This document shows positions 29,745 to 38,287 of a stretch of DNA of 40,694 bases, piece after piece. The position numbers were made by a program, and so were the translations under genes. The stretch covers positions 1 through 40,694 of the forward strand of contig JBAZJN010000009.1 in assembly GCA_041651295.1 (NCBI GenBank), given 5' to 3'. Position 1 is the stretch's first letter. Every line of letters begins with the position of its first letter. Below the pieces are notes generated by a model. That model saw only the letters and a program-made list of their open reading frames with translations, was not told the origin of the DNA and ran no database searches. Source of the DNA: JBAZJN01 sp041651295. GTDB taxonomy: Bacteria; Patescibacteriota; UBA1384; XYA2-FULL-43-10; CAINNR01.

Positions 29745-31583
29745 ATGTCAAATAGCAATCTCAATTTTTTCAAAGATCAAAGTATTACATTAGATGAGGC
29801 TGTAACACAACTTCATAATTTTGGCTTTGAAAGAATTAGCCATCTCGAAACTTTTGGACAATTCGTCGTTGCCGGTGGGCTATTAAAAATATATTCCTCA
29901 GTTGATTTGAACCCGGTCGTATTAGATTTTTTTGGAGACAAAATCGAGGAAATATATCTATATGATCTTGACAAAAACAAAAGGACAGAATCACTTGCCG
30001 AAGTAAATATTCCCAATAACATTATATCTCTTGAGGAAAATAGTGTTCGTCCCGGTGATCTTGTTGTACACATCGATCACGGCATAGGTATATACCGAGG
30101 GTGGGTAATTAAAACAGTTGAAAAACAACAAAAGAAACTCCTATCCATTGAGTATGCTAATGGTGACCACTTGTACCTACCACAAAAAGTGTTATTCAAA
30201 TTAACGAAATATTTGGGTATCAGCAGAAAAAAACCGAGGTTATCCAGACTTGGTTCTCCGGTTTGGGAAAAATCGCGCAAAAAGATCGAAGAAAATATTT
30301 TTGCCTTGGCAAAGGAACTTCTCGAAGTATATGCTAAAAGAGAACTAACCAAGCGACCCAATTATCACATCGATAAGACATTGGATAAAAAGCTAAAAGA
30401 TTCCTTTCCCCACAGCGAAACTCCTGACCAAGAAAAGGCATTGTCAGAAATATATTCCGATCTGGAAAATGGTGTTCCGATGGACAGACTTTTAATCGGT
30501 GATGTCGGTTTTGGTAAAACTGAAGTTGCTGTTAGAGCCGCAATGCAAGTTATTGAAAATGGCTCGCAGGTTGCAATTTTGGCCCCGACAACAATTTTGT
30601 CCCAGCAACACTTAGTCACTATAGGTGAAAGATTAAAAGACTTCGGCATCAAGATTCGAGAACTTTCGAGATTTGTTAAAGAGGTGGACCAAAGCGCAAC
30701 AATTGCCGGCTTAAAATCTGGAGGAGTTGATTTAATTATTGGTACTCACAGATTGATAAAAAATGATGTGCAATTCAAAAATTTAGGTCTATTAATCATT
30801 GACGAAGAGCAGCGCTTTGGGGTTAAAGATAAAGAAAAATTGAAATCGTTTAAAACGGACGTTGATATCTTATCGCTATCAGCTACTCCAATACCCAGGA
30901 CTTTGTTTATTTCGCTTTCTGGTATAAGGCAAATCTCAGTAATTAAAACCCCGCCCAAAGGCAGAATGCCGATTAAAACCAAGGTTCTAAAATACCAGCC
31001 GGAAATAATCAAAGAATATATTGAAACCGAACTAAAAAGATCGGGCCAAGTTTACTATTTGCATAACGATGTAAGAACCATTGAAGCGAAAAAAGTTGAA
31101 ATCGAAAAACAATTCCCGCAAGCAAAAATTGCCGTTGGTCATGGGCAGATGGGGGAAGACAAATTAGCAGCCGTAATGTCTGATTTTGCCGGCGGAAAGA
31201 TTGCTATTTTAATTTGTTCAACGATAATCGAAAACGGCTTGGATATCCCGACCGCAAATACTTTAATAGTTGAAGATAGCGAACGGTTCGGTCTTTCGCA
31301 GTTGTACCAGATTAGGGGCAGAATCGGTCGGGGTGAAAATCAGGCTCAGGCAATTTTTACTTACAAAAAACCGCTAGTTGGCAATGCTTATCGCCGGCTT
31401 CAAGCGTTAGTTGAAAAAACCGATTTGGGCAGCGGTTTTGATATTGCATTTTCCGATTTGGAAATTCGTGGCGGCGGCAACATCCTTGGCCGCCAACAAC
31501 ACGGGAATATGGAGGAGCTGGGATTGATATTATATACTAAGCTTTTGAATCAAGCAGTAGCGAAACTAAAAACTGATAAATAA
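29745..31583 (+). CDS. mfd: Short-form transcription-repair coupling factor Mfd
   Basis: The 612-aa protein is Mfd reduced to its core; usual length is about 1100-1150. Residues about 15-80 match the end of the UvrB-like D1b module (TFGQFVVAGGLLKIY...VLDFFGDKIEEI). Residues 100-160 match the RNA polymerase interaction domain (VRPGDLVVHIDHGIGIYRGW). The rest is the double-stranded DNA translocase: Walker A GDVGFGKT (252-259), DEEQ (353-356), SATPIPRT (379-386) and QIRGRIGRG. The UvrA-contacting N-terminal domains and the autoinhibitory D7 domain are absent. It should move stalled RNA polymerase but may not recruit UvrA in the usual way. Strictly, it could be a RecG-like derivative, but the polymerase-binding motif favours Mfd. 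Ends at a terminator. Confidence 0.9.
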   Translation: MSNSNLNFFKDQSITLDEAVTQLHNFGFERISHLETFGQFVVAGGLLKIYSSVDLNPVVLDFFGDKIEEIYLYDLDKNKRTESLAEVNIPNNIISLEENSVRPGDLVVHIDHGIGIYRGWVIKTVEKQQKKLLSIEYANGDHLYLPQKVLFKLTKYLGISRKKPRLSRLGSPVWEKSRKKIEENIFALAKELLEVYAKRELTKRPNYHIDKTLDKKLKDSFPHSETPDQEKALSEIYSDLENGVPMDRLLIGDVGFGKTEVAVRAAMQVIENGSQVAILAPTTILSQQHLVTIGERLKDFGIKIRELSRFVKEVDQSATIAGLKSGGVDLIIGTHRLIKNDVQFKNLGLLIIDEEQRFGVKDKEKLKSFKTDVDILSLSATPIPRTLFISLSGIRQISVIKTPPKGRMPIKTKVLKYQPEIIKEYIETELKRSGQVYYLHNDVRTIEAKKVEIEKQFPQAKIAVGHGQMGEDKLAAVMSDFAGGKIAILICSTIIENGLDIPTANTLIVEDSERFGLSQLYQIRGRIGRGENQAQAIFTYKKPLVGNAYRRLQALVEKTDLGSGFDIAFSDLEIRGGGNILGRQQHGNMEELGLILYTKLLNQAVAKLKTDK

Positions 31584-31618
31584 AAAATGCCCAGACATAC
31601 CATTACGGGCATTTTTTT
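31583..31618. terminator. Bidirectional terminator between mfd and the 70-aa gene
   Basis: AAAAAATGCCC and GGGCATTTTTT pair over 11 bp around a 14-nt loop, with T runs on both strands. It ends mfd on the plus strand and the convergent 70-aa gene on the minus strand. Confidence 0.9.
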
Positions 31619-31625
31619 ATTTAAT

Positions 31626-31838
31626 CTAGAACTTATCAATATACGGATTTGTACCTTGTTCGCTGCCAGTCAGCCTTTTCATTGCTCTAGCAACTCTTGC
31701 CTGTTCCGCTGTCTCGTATGTTTTTGGTTCTTCTTGCTCTCGGGTAGGTCGACGATGTTCAATTGGCGGCATGCTTGGTGGTGGAGAAGTTTCATCATAA
31801 TCAAATCCTATTTGTCCTCCAGCCTCAGGATTTCCCAT
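31626..31838 (-). CDS. Orphan 70-aa Pro/Glu-rich protein
   Basis: The 70-aa hydrophilic protein begins MGNPEAGGQIGFDYDETSPP, has a proline-rich middle (PPPSMPPIEHRRP) and a helical basic stretch (ETAEQARVARAMKRL). It is probably intrinsically disordered in part and soluble. No family recognised. It is accepted as a gene because the ATG follows a GAGGAGGT Shine-Dalgarno at 4-5 nt, a TATAAT box lies about 35 nt upstream (31873-31878 on the minus strand), and a bidirectional terminator follows the stop. Single-gene minus-strand unit between mfd and dprA. Confidence 0.75.
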   Translation of the reverse strand: MGNPEAGGQIGFDYDETSPPPSMPPIEHRRPTREQEEPKTYETAEQARVARAMKRLTGSEQGTNPYIDKF

Positions 31839-31897
31839 AATACCTCCTCAAAAAGAATTAATTAGGTTACCATTATAGTAACAAATATCAAATAATT

Positions 31898-32008
31898 CGT
31901 CATTTCGACATCATGAAATGACGAGAAATATACAAGTTATATATTAATAAAAACAATAAGTTGTATATTTCTCGCCTTGCCTAAAATCGGCAATGGCTCG
32001 AAATGACA
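31898..32008. repeat. Composite palindromic (MITE-like) element before dprA
   Basis: The element opens with CGTCATTTC/GAAATGACG (31898-31906, 31915-31923). It continues with a 14-bp inverted repeat CGAGAAATATACAA/TTGTATATTTCTCG (31922-31935, 31961-31974) and a GCCTTGCC/GGCAATGGC stem. It closes with TCGAAATGAC, the complement of the opening GTCATTTCGA. No reading frame inside. Confidence 0.75.
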
Positions 32009-32018
32009 AGATGGTATT

Positions 32019-33119
32019 ATGAAGAAAGTTCTATCACAAGACGAAAAAGAAACTTTATTACTTTTGGGTCAGAGTCCAAAAGTTGGGGCAAAAACCCTTA
32101 AAAAGGTCTTGCATCATTACAAAAATGATCTGACAAAAGTTTTGTCTGAAAGCGAGAGCAATCTTTCAAAGATCTTCACCGGTGCTCCTCTGGAGGGGAT
32201 TATTGAGTCACGTCGCCAGAAATTTGATAAAAATATCTTTGCCAAACACAATATCAAAACGATTTTTTATGGCGAAAAAGAATATTCAAAATTATTATCG
32301 CAAATATACGATCCGCCAATCATTTTATACTGTCGTGGAAATACCGATCTTCTATGCGCAATTTCTATCTCAATTGTTGGCTCGAGAAAACATACAAGCT
32401 ACGCCAAATCAGCACTGGAAAAAATCATTCCCGAATTAGTAAATGCCAGGATTGCAATTATTTCCGGCATGGCCCTGGGTGTTGATGGCATAGCTCATTA
32501 TTTAACAGTCGAAAATTCCGGAAAGACTATCGGAGTGCTTGGTTGCGGCGTTGATGAAATATACCCGACATCGAATAGAGTTTTAGCCGAAAGAATTTTA
32601 GCTCAGAGCGGATTAATTATCTCCGAATTTCCGCCTGGCACGCCACCATTAAAACAGAATTTTCCGCTTAGAAACAGAATAATTGCCGGCTTATCATCAG
32701 GCACTTTAGTCGTCGAAGCCAGACACGACTCAGGCTCGCTTATAACTGCCGGTCTTGCTAATGAGTATTGTCGTGAGGTGTTTGCCGTACCGGGCAATAT
32801 CGACAGTTTCGCTTCTGAAGGCACAAATGAATTAATTAAACAGGGAGCCAAGATTACAACTGCCGCGTCTGACATACTTTCCGAGTTAAATATTGATTTT
32901 GACATTGGTAAATCTACTATTATCGAGCCGGAAAATGATGATGAGGCGAAAATTTTTAAATCAATCGAAATAGAGGCGCTCCCGGTTGACAAAATCTCAA
33001 AAATTACTAAGCTTGATATTGTGGCTGTTAATTCGATGATGTCGCTCTTGGAGATTTCTGCTAAAGTAGAAAAGATTAATAATTCTTTCAAATTAAAGGG
33101 AAAACTTAAGAAAAATTAA
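32019..33119 (+). CDS. dprA: DNA processing protein DprA
   Basis: The 366-aa protein loads RecA on incoming single-stranded DNA during natural transformation. The N-terminal part is helical (SAM-like). The Rossmann core shows ISIVGSRKHTSYAKSALEKI (near 122), IISGMALGVDGIAHYLTVE (near 151), GVLGCGVDEIYP, and FPLRNRIIAGLSSGTLVVEARHDSGSLITAGLA, all hallmark DprA motifs. A C-terminal winged-helix-like domain follows. Length is normal. Together with the pilus genes it is consistent with pilus-based DNA uptake, although no comEC is in the window. No Shine-Dalgarno; the ATG lies just after a palindromic element. Confidence 0.95.
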   Translation: MKKVLSQDEKETLLLLGQSPKVGAKTLKKVLHHYKNDLTKVLSESESNLSKIFTGAPLEGIIESRRQKFDKNIFAKHNIKTIFYGEKEYSKLLSQIYDPPIILYCRGNTDLLCAISISIVGSRKHTSYAKSALEKIIPELVNARIAIISGMALGVDGIAHYLTVENSGKTIGVLGCGVDEIYPTSNRVLAERILAQSGLIISEFPPGTPPLKQNFPLRNRIIAGLSSGTLVVEARHDSGSLITAGLANEYCREVFAVPGNIDSFASEGTNELIKQGAKITTAASDILSELNIDFDIGKSTIIEPENDDEAKIFKSIEIEALPVDKISKITKLDIVAVNSMMSLLEISAKVEKINNSFKLKGKLKKN

Positions 33120-33181
33120 CTCAATACTCTCAAATTGACCTAATTAACCTAAGTAATTTGGAAATTAGACATTATGTGAGT

Positions 33182-33210
33182 TTGTTAGTTCAAACAGGCG
33201 TAAATATATT
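33182..33210 (+). promoter_or_regulatory. Promoter of topA
   Basis: TTGTTA (33182-33187), a 17-bp spacer and TATATT (33205-33210) precede topA; the leader carries AAGGAG 7 nt before the ATG. Confidence 0.6.
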
Positions 33211-33241
33211 TAAAAATAAAAATACAACAAGGAGTTAAAGC

Positions 33242-35458
33242 ATGAACCTAGTAATTGTTGAATCGCCGGCAAAGGCAAAAACCATAGAAAAATATTTGGG
33301 CCGAGGTTTTAAAGTCCTGGCCTCTTTTGGTCATATCAGAGATTTGCCAAAGAAAGAACTCGGTGTTGACGTTGCTAATAATTATCAGCCGACCTACGAA
33401 ATTCCGGCTGACTCAAAGAAGACTATTTCTGCGCTAAAGAAGGAGTGGAAAGAGGCGAAAGAGATTTATCTGGCAACTGACTTGGATCGCGAAGGAGAGG
33501 CAATTTCTTGGCATTTGAAAGAAGCTCTCGGCTTGAAAGAAAATTACAAGAGGATTACTTTCAACGAAATTACAAAAACAGCAATTGATAAGGCGATGGC
33601 CAAACCCAGAGAGATAGACATGAATTTGGTTGACGCTCAACAAGCCCGCCGGGTTTTGGACCGATTAGTCGGTTATAAACTCTCGCCGCTTCTGTGGAAA
33701 AAAGTTAAATCCGGTCTATCTGCAGGTCGAGTCCAATCTGTTGCCGTGCGCTTGGTAGTTGAGCGCGAAAGAGAAATCAAAAAGTTTAAACCGGAAGAGT
33801 ATTGGATTTTAGCAGTATTGCTTTCAAAAAAGAAAGATGAACTAAAATTCAAGGCTTTTCTTGTTGAGGAAGATGGCAAGCCGATTAAGAAGCTTGATAT
33901 TAAAGCTGAAAAAGACGCTAAACGAATTGAAAAAGCACTGTCTACAGCTAAATACAAAGTCCTTTCGGTTGATAAAAATGAAACTTTGCGAAATCCTTCA
34001 GCTCCGTTTACTACGTCGACGTTGCAAATGGAATCCTCTCGTAAACTCGGAGTTTCAGTTAAACAGACCATGATGCTGGCTCAAAAGCTTTATGAAGCCG
34101 GTAAAATTACCTATATGCGAACTGACTCGACCAATTTTTCATCTGAAGCAGTTAAAGAAATCAGAAAGATTGTGGGAAAGGACTACGGCCAAAAATATCT
34201 GCCGGAAGCTGAACAGAAATATGCCAGTAAAAAAAGAGCTCAGGAGGCACATGAGGCCATCCGCCCGACTCATTTTGATGACCGCGATGGTTCGGATGAC
34301 CCGAGAGAAAAGCGACTTTATGATTTGATTTGGAAGCGATCGGTTGCCTCACAGATGGCGAGTGCAAAAATTGAGGTCATCGAAGCTAGAATTGCGGCCG
34401 AAACAAAAGAGAAACTTGTTTTCGCCGCCCGTGGGGAGAGTATTAAATTTGATGGTTTTATTAAGGTATATACCGAAGGCAGGGACGACGAAGTTGAGGA
34501 AGAAAAAGTAACGATACCGGAGTTGGAAAAAGGAGAATCCCTAGATTTTCATCAATTTGAAAAATTACAAAAATTCACAGAACCGCCAAAACGCTATACT
34601 GAGGCGACATTAGTTAAAAAGTTGGAAGGTTTGGGCATCGGCCGACCGTCAACTTACGCTCCGACAATGTCGACAATACAAGACCGTGGCTATGTTCGGC
34701 TCGAGGAAAAAAGATTTCATCCTGATGAGATCGCTGAAATTGTAACCGATCTTTTAGTCGAGCACTTTCCCAAAGTCGTTGATTATCAATTTACTGCTCA
34801 CATGGAAGATGATTTTGACGAAATCGCCGATGGCGACATGAAATGGCAGGACGTAATTGATGAATTCTATGTTCCATTTGCAGCCAATTTAAAAGAGAAA
34901 AACAAAGAGCTCGATAAAAAAGATATTGTGCCGATAAAAGAAATCGGTGAGAAGTGTCCGGAATGCAAAAAACCGTTAGTTGAGCGATTCGGCCGTTTTG
35001 GCAAGTTTGTTGCTTGCTCTGATTATCCGACTTGTAAATATTCCCGGCCGCTTGAAAACAAAAAAGAAATGAAGGGCGCAGTTGTGGCCGACGGTGACGG
35101 TGGGACGACAAAAGTTGCCGAAGCGACAGGTGAAAAATGTGAAAAATGCAAAGGCGAAATGATATTGAAAGAAGGCCGATTTGGTAAATTTCTGGCCTGT
35201 TCAAACTATCCAAAATGCAAAAATACCAAAACGATTGTGATAGAATCGAAACACAAGTGTCCGGAATGCGATGAGGGTAAAATTGTTGAGCGCCGAACAA
35301 AACGCGGAAGAACTTTTTGGGGCTGCAGTGCTTATCCAAAATGCAAATACGCCACTTGGGATAATCCCGACACGCCAAAAAAAGAAAAAGGCGACGAGGA
35401 AGAACTGCCAAAGGAATTGACAGAAGAGTCGGCTGGAGAAAAGTCTGGCAAGGAATAA
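33242..35458 (+). CDS. topA: DNA topoisomerase I (type IA)
   Basis: The 738-aa enzyme relaxes negative supercoils. The TOPRIM domain has Glu7 in VIVESPAKAKTIEKYLG and the acidic triad in TDLDREGE (Asp80, Asp82, Glu84). The active-site tyrosine is Tyr291 in GKITYMRTDSTNF. Residues about 575-715 contain three tetracysteine zinc ribbons (CPECKKPLVERFG...CSDYPTC, CEKCKGEMILKEG...CSNYPKC, CPECDEGKIVERR...CSAYPKC). The tail is acidic. Length and order are typical. Start with AAGGAG 7 nt upstream. Confidence 0.97.
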   Translation: MNLVIVESPAKAKTIEKYLGRGFKVLASFGHIRDLPKKELGVDVANNYQPTYEIPADSKKTISALKKEWKEAKEIYLATDLDREGEAISWHLKEALGLKENYKRITFNEITKTAIDKAMAKPREIDMNLVDAQQARRVLDRLVGYKLSPLLWKKVKSGLSAGRVQSVAVRLVVEREREIKKFKPEEYWILAVLLSKKKDELKFKAFLVEEDGKPIKKLDIKAEKDAKRIEKALSTAKYKVLSVDKNETLRNPSAPFTTSTLQMESSRKLGVSVKQTMMLAQKLYEAGKITYMRTDSTNFSSEAVKEIRKIVGKDYGQKYLPEAEQKYASKKRAQEAHEAIRPTHFDDRDGSDDPREKRLYDLIWKRSVASQMASAKIEVIEARIAAETKEKLVFAARGESIKFDGFIKVYTEGRDDEVEEEKVTIPELEKGESLDFHQFEKLQKFTEPPKRYTEATLVKKLEGLGIGRPSTYAPTMSTIQDRGYVRLEEKRFHPDEIAEIVTDLLVEHFPKVVDYQFTAHMEDDFDEIADGDMKWQDVIDEFYVPFAANLKEKNKELDKKDIVPIKEIGEKCPECKKPLVERFGRFGKFVACSDYPTCKYSRPLENKKEMKGAVVADGDGGTTKVAEATGEKCEKCKGEMILKEGRFGKFLACSNYPKCKNTKTIVIESKHKCPECDEGKIVERRTKRGRTFWGCSAYPKCKYATWDNPDTPKKEKGDEEELPKELTEESAGEKSGKE

Positions 35459-35511
35459 GCAAAGCTTTTAACGCCTTGTGCCTGCTTCGCGGGACTTTTG
35501 TGTCTTGTTAT

Positions 35512-35543
35512 AAAAAAATGGCCGTGCCTGGTGGGGCCGTGCC
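35512..35543 (-). terminator. Probable terminator of the 74-aa membrane protein gene
   Basis: On the minus strand a GC-rich stem (core CG-GCC with GGC-A-CG around CCACCA, flanked by two copies of GGCACGGCC) is followed by ATTTTTTT. The hairpin is imperfect, so the call rests mainly on GC-rich sequence plus the T run. Confidence 0.55.
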
Positions 35544-35562
35544 GTTGATTGGTCTGATAAGT

Positions 35563-35787
35563 CTAGTCCTCCCCATTGTTTGGGCCATTGTCTTCCCATG
35601 GTAGGATGCGGCCGATGTTCACCCACTCCGGCAAGGCGTAGTGGAAGATGCCGCAAGCCAAGATCAGTACAAGCCCAGTGGCACCGATGATCCTTATGTT
35701 GTTCATCAGACCCTGGACAACCATGGTTGAGCCAATGAAACCCGTTGTGGTCAATATGGCATCTCGGCTGATTTGCAGCAGTTTCAT
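35563..35787 (-). CDS. Orphan 74-aa membrane protein
   Basis: The 74-aa protein has two hydrophobic segments (residues about 9-27, and 32-50 with GATGLVLILACGIFHYAL), an intervening NNIR turn and a polar tail WEDNGPNNGED. It is probably a small two-span inner-membrane protein of unknown function. The ATG at 35787 follows GGAGGAG at about 7 nt. A promoter (35819-35847) with consensus spacing lies upstream and a GC-rich hairpin with T run follows. It is a single-gene unit on the minus strand between topA and recR. Confidence 0.7.
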   Translation of the reverse strand: MKLLQISRDAILTTTGFIGSTMVVQGLMNNIRIIGATGLVLILACGIFHYALPEWVNIGRILPWEDNGPNNGED

Positions 35788-35818
35788 ATGTCATCTCCTC
35801 CAGACGTTGTGTATCGAC

Positions 35819-35847
35819 ATTCTAACAAAAATAATGCAAATTATCAA
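35819..35847 (-). promoter_or_regulatory. Promoter of the 74-aa membrane protein gene
   Basis: On the minus strand TTGATA (35842-35847), a 17-bp spacer and TAGAAT (35819-35824) form a good promoter. Its -35 hexamer overlaps the first base of the divergent recR start codon. Confidence 0.7.
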
Positions 35848-36452
35848 TGCTTCCAAAGCCAGTACAAAATTTAATTGATGAGTTTTCTAAACTGCCGGGT
35901 ATTGGACCAAAAACCGCCGCGCGTCTGGTTTTTTATCTATTAAAGAAACCTAAACCCGAAGTGCTTTCTTTTGGCAACGCTGTAAATGAGCTCCTGGAGA
36001 ACATTAAATATTGCAGCCAGTGTTTTTCTATTACAGATAATGAAATTTGTGAAATTTGCTCTGACGAAAGACGGAATATCGAAATTTTAGCTGTCGTTGA
36101 AGAACCACTAGATATTGTGGCATTAGAGAAGACCCGAGCCTTTGATGGTCTATATCATGTACTTGGTGGTGCCATATCACCAATTGACGGAATCGGGCCA
36201 GAAAATCTTCGGACCACTGAGCTTCTTGACAAGGTGAAAAATAATCCTAAAATTAAAGAAGTAATTCTAGCGACCAACCCATCACTTGAGGGCGAGGCTA
36301 CGGCGACGTACATAAAAACTAAGATTGAAAATATATCTCCCGAAATAGAAATCACTCGTATTGCCAGGGGTTTGCCGGTCGGCGGCGATCTTGAATATGC
36401 CGACGAGGTTACGCTGTCCAGGTCTTTAGAAGGCAGAAAAAAGTACAAATGA
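35847..36452 (+). CDS. recR: Recombination mediator RecR
   Basis: The 201-aa protein helps RecF/RecO load RecA at gaps. It has the helix-hairpin-helix LIDEFSKLPGIGPKTAARLV (near 9-28), the zinc finger with CSQC and CEIC (near 57-72), and the TOPRIM domain (ILAVVEEPLDIVALEKTRAFDGLYHVLGG, near 80-108). The typical VKEVILATNPSLEGEATATYI segment is present. Length matches the family. No Shine-Dalgarno; a weak TTGTGT-17-AATAAT (35801-35829) ends 17 nt or less before the ATG, so a very short leader is likely. Confidence 0.96.
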   Translation: MLPKPVQNLIDEFSKLPGIGPKTAARLVFYLLKKPKPEVLSFGNAVNELLENIKYCSQCFSITDNEICEICSDERRNIEILAVVEEPLDIVALEKTRAFDGLYHVLGGAISPIDGIGPENLRTTELLDKVKNNPKIKEVILATNPSLEGEATATYIKTKIENISPEIEITRIARGLPVGGDLEYADEVTLSRSLEGRKKYK

Positions 36453-36487
36453 TTGATATATCTATTTAGTTTGTATAGTATTTTGAA

Positions 36488-36560
36488 CAAGTGAAAACAT
36501 AAATAAAATAGCCCCACTTCGTCCAACTTCGCTCTGTGAGCTACGCTGGATTACGCGGGG
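36488..36560. repeat. REP-like long hairpin before the 74-aa zinc protein gene
   Basis: GCCCC near 36511 and GGGGC near 36557 close a long imperfect stem whose inner parts (GTCCAACTTCGCTC against GAGCTACGCTGGAT) pair around TGT. The TTCGCTC/GAGCTACG core resembles interspersed repeats of many bacterial genomes. It would place the Shine-Dalgarno right after the stem. Confidence 0.55.
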
Positions 36561-36575
36561 CAAGGAGGAGTGAGG

Positions 36576-36800
36576 ATGCCTGATAAGTATGTATGCGACT
36601 GCGGATTTAGCAGCAATGAATTTATCGAAGTTTGTCCAGAATGTGGATTTCCGATCACTGTCATAGATATTGAAGATGATGTTGAGGGCGTAGCATCTGA
36701 AAAATATACCGCATCCGATCTTGGTGGGCCGGAAGGTTCTGAAACAACAGAAGACGAGGACGCCACATCAATAAAAATCCCTCACCGAAAAGCGGCCTAA
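36576..36800 (+). CDS. Small zinc-ribbon (rubredoxin-like) orphan protein
   Basis: The 74-aa protein has CDCGF near residues 7-10 and CPECGFP near residues 22-27, a compact four-cysteine metal site of the rubredoxin or zinc-ribbon kind. An acidic, Ser/Thr/Glu-rich, probably disordered tail follows, ending IPHRKAA. The start is the ATG at 36576, with AAGGAGG ending 7 nt upstream; the in-frame GTG at 36570 is too close to it. A hairpin repeat precedes the gene and an intrinsic terminator follows, making it a single-gene unit. It is the only orphan unit here on the plus strand. Function unknown. Confidence 0.75.
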   Translation: MPDKYVCDCGFSSNEFIEVCPECGFPITVIDIEDDVEGVASEKYTASDLGGPEGSETTEDEDATSIKIPHRKAA

Positions 36801-36820
36801 AACATTAACTGAATCAAAAG

Positions 36821-36850
36821 AAGCTCCGGTTGGTAATTCGGGGCTTTTTT
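36821..36850 (+). terminator. Terminator of the 74-aa zinc protein gene
   Basis: AAGCTCCG (36821-36828) pairs with CGGGGCTT (36839-36846, one G-U) around a 10-nt loop, followed by further T (TTTT to 36850). Confidence 0.85.
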
Positions 36851-36864
36851 AATTGAAATTGATC

Positions 36865-36873
36865 TGCTAGTAT
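36865..36873 (+). promoter_or_regulatory. Extended -10 promoter of cysS (leaderless)
   Basis: TGC followed by TAGTAT (36868-36873) ends 6 nt before the cysS ATG, so transcription would start at the initiation codon. No -35 of quality is seen and no Shine-Dalgarno exists. Confidence 0.55.
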
Positions 36874-36879
36874 TTAGCT

Positions 36880-38247
36880 ATGAAATTATTCAACACTCTC
36901 TCAAAATCGATTGAAGATTTTAAACCAATAAACGAAAATAGCGTCGCTCTTTATACTTGTGGCCCCACCGTTTATAACTATGCTCATATTGGAAATTTGA
37001 GAACTTATATTTTTGAAGATCTTCTCCGTCGCAGTTTGGAGTATGCTGGGTTTAGTGTGAATCATGTGATGAATATGACCGATGTCGATGATAAAACGAT
37101 TAAGGCGTCGGATGGCAAACAAAAAGAGTTTAAGGACCTGACGAAAAAGTTCGAAAATGCATTCCTGGCGGATTTGGATGCATTGAATATCAAACATCCA
37201 ACTGAAATTACTAGGGCGACTGAATATATAGATCAAATAGTAGAATTTATCTCAGATTTACTTGATCGTGGGTATGCTTACGAGGGCGATGATGGCTCGA
37301 TTTATTTCTCGATTGATAAATTCAAAGATTATGGCAAACTATCAGGTCTTGATAAAGAAGGAATTCAAACAGGTGCCAGAGTATCGCAAGACGAATATAC
37401 CAAAGATAATCCGGCGGACTTTGCACTTTGGAAAGCTTGGGATGAGGCTGATGGCGAGATATTTTGGCAGACCAAACTCGGCAAGGGCCGTCCGGGCTGG
37501 CACATTGAATGTTCGGCTATGAGCCAAGACAAGCTTGGGTCTACCATCGATATACATGCCGGCGCAGTTGATCTTGTTTTTCCTCATCATGAGAACGAAA
37601 TTGCGCAAAGTGAAGCCAGGACTGGGGAAAAGTTTGTTAATTTTTGGGTTCATGGCGAACATCTTTTGGTTGATGGCAAAAAAATGTCAAAGAGTTTGGG
37701 GAATATTTATCTTCTTGCTGATATTGAGAAAAAAGGATTTTCACCGCTCGATTTCCGTTATTTGTGCTTAACGGCAAAATATCGCGACAAATTGAATTTT
37801 ACTTGGGAATCATTAAAAGCCGCTCAAATTAGTCGTGAGAGACTTCTCAACTTTATTTGGCATACTGAAAATGAAAACATGGATTCTCCTCCAGAACATA
37901 TAGACCTCCGGAAGGGCAACTATCATCAACAATTTATCGACAAGCTTAATAACGACTTAAATATTCCAGAATCCTTAGCAGTAATGTGGGAAATGGTTAG
38001 AGACAATTCCTTAAGCCCATGGCAGAGGCATTTTATACTTCAAGAGATGGATAAAGTATTTGGATTAGGTTTATTTGAAAGGAAACAGGAAAAAATTCCT
38101 ACCGAAATTCAAAAATTAGTTGATGAGCGGGAGAAAGCTCGAGAAAACAAAAATTTTGCTCGTGCAGATGAGATGCGAGAACAAATTGAAAAGATGGGAT
38201 ATGTAGTTGAAGATATGGAAACTGGAACTAAAATTTATAAGAAATAA
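36880..38247 (+). CDS. cysS: Cysteinyl-tRNA synthetase
   Basis: The 455-aa class I synthetase charges tRNA-Cys. Signatures: YTCGPTVYNYAHIGNLRTYI with the zinc-binding Cys and HIGN (residues about 24-43), GRPGWHIECSAMS, the metal-site region GAVDLVFPHHENEIAQSEA, KMSKS as KKMSKSLGNI (near 267), and a C-terminal tail with REKARENKNFARADEMREQI. Length is typical. Probably a leaderless mRNA. The stop codon directly abuts the terminator of the opposing RNA-like unit. Confidence 0.97.
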   Translation: MKLFNTLSKSIEDFKPINENSVALYTCGPTVYNYAHIGNLRTYIFEDLLRRSLEYAGFSVNHVMNMTDVDDKTIKASDGKQKEFKDLTKKFENAFLADLDALNIKHPTEITRATEYIDQIVEFISDLLDRGYAYEGDDGSIYFSIDKFKDYGKLSGLDKEGIQTGARVSQDEYTKDNPADFALWKAWDEADGEIFWQTKLGKGRPGWHIECSAMSQDKLGSTIDIHAGAVDLVFPHHENEIAQSEARTGEKFVNFWVHGEHLLVDGKKMSKSLGNIYLLADIEKKGFSPLDFRYLCLTAKYRDKLNFTWESLKAAQISRERLLNFIWHTENENMDSPPEHIDLRKGNYHQQFIDKLNNDLNIPESLAVMWEMVRDNSLSPWQRHFILQEMDKVFGLGLFERKQEKIPTEIQKLVDEREKARENKNFARADEMREQIEKMGYVVEDMETGTKIYKK

Positions 38248-38267
38248 AAAAAAGCGCCCTCTGGCGC
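38246..38267 (-). terminator. Terminator of minus-strand RNA unit A
   Basis: On the minus strand GCGCC-AGAG-GGCGC is followed by eight T. It abuts the cysS stop codon on the opposite strand. Confidence 0.85.
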
Positions 38268-38287
38268 GAAGCCAAACGGCTGGGATG

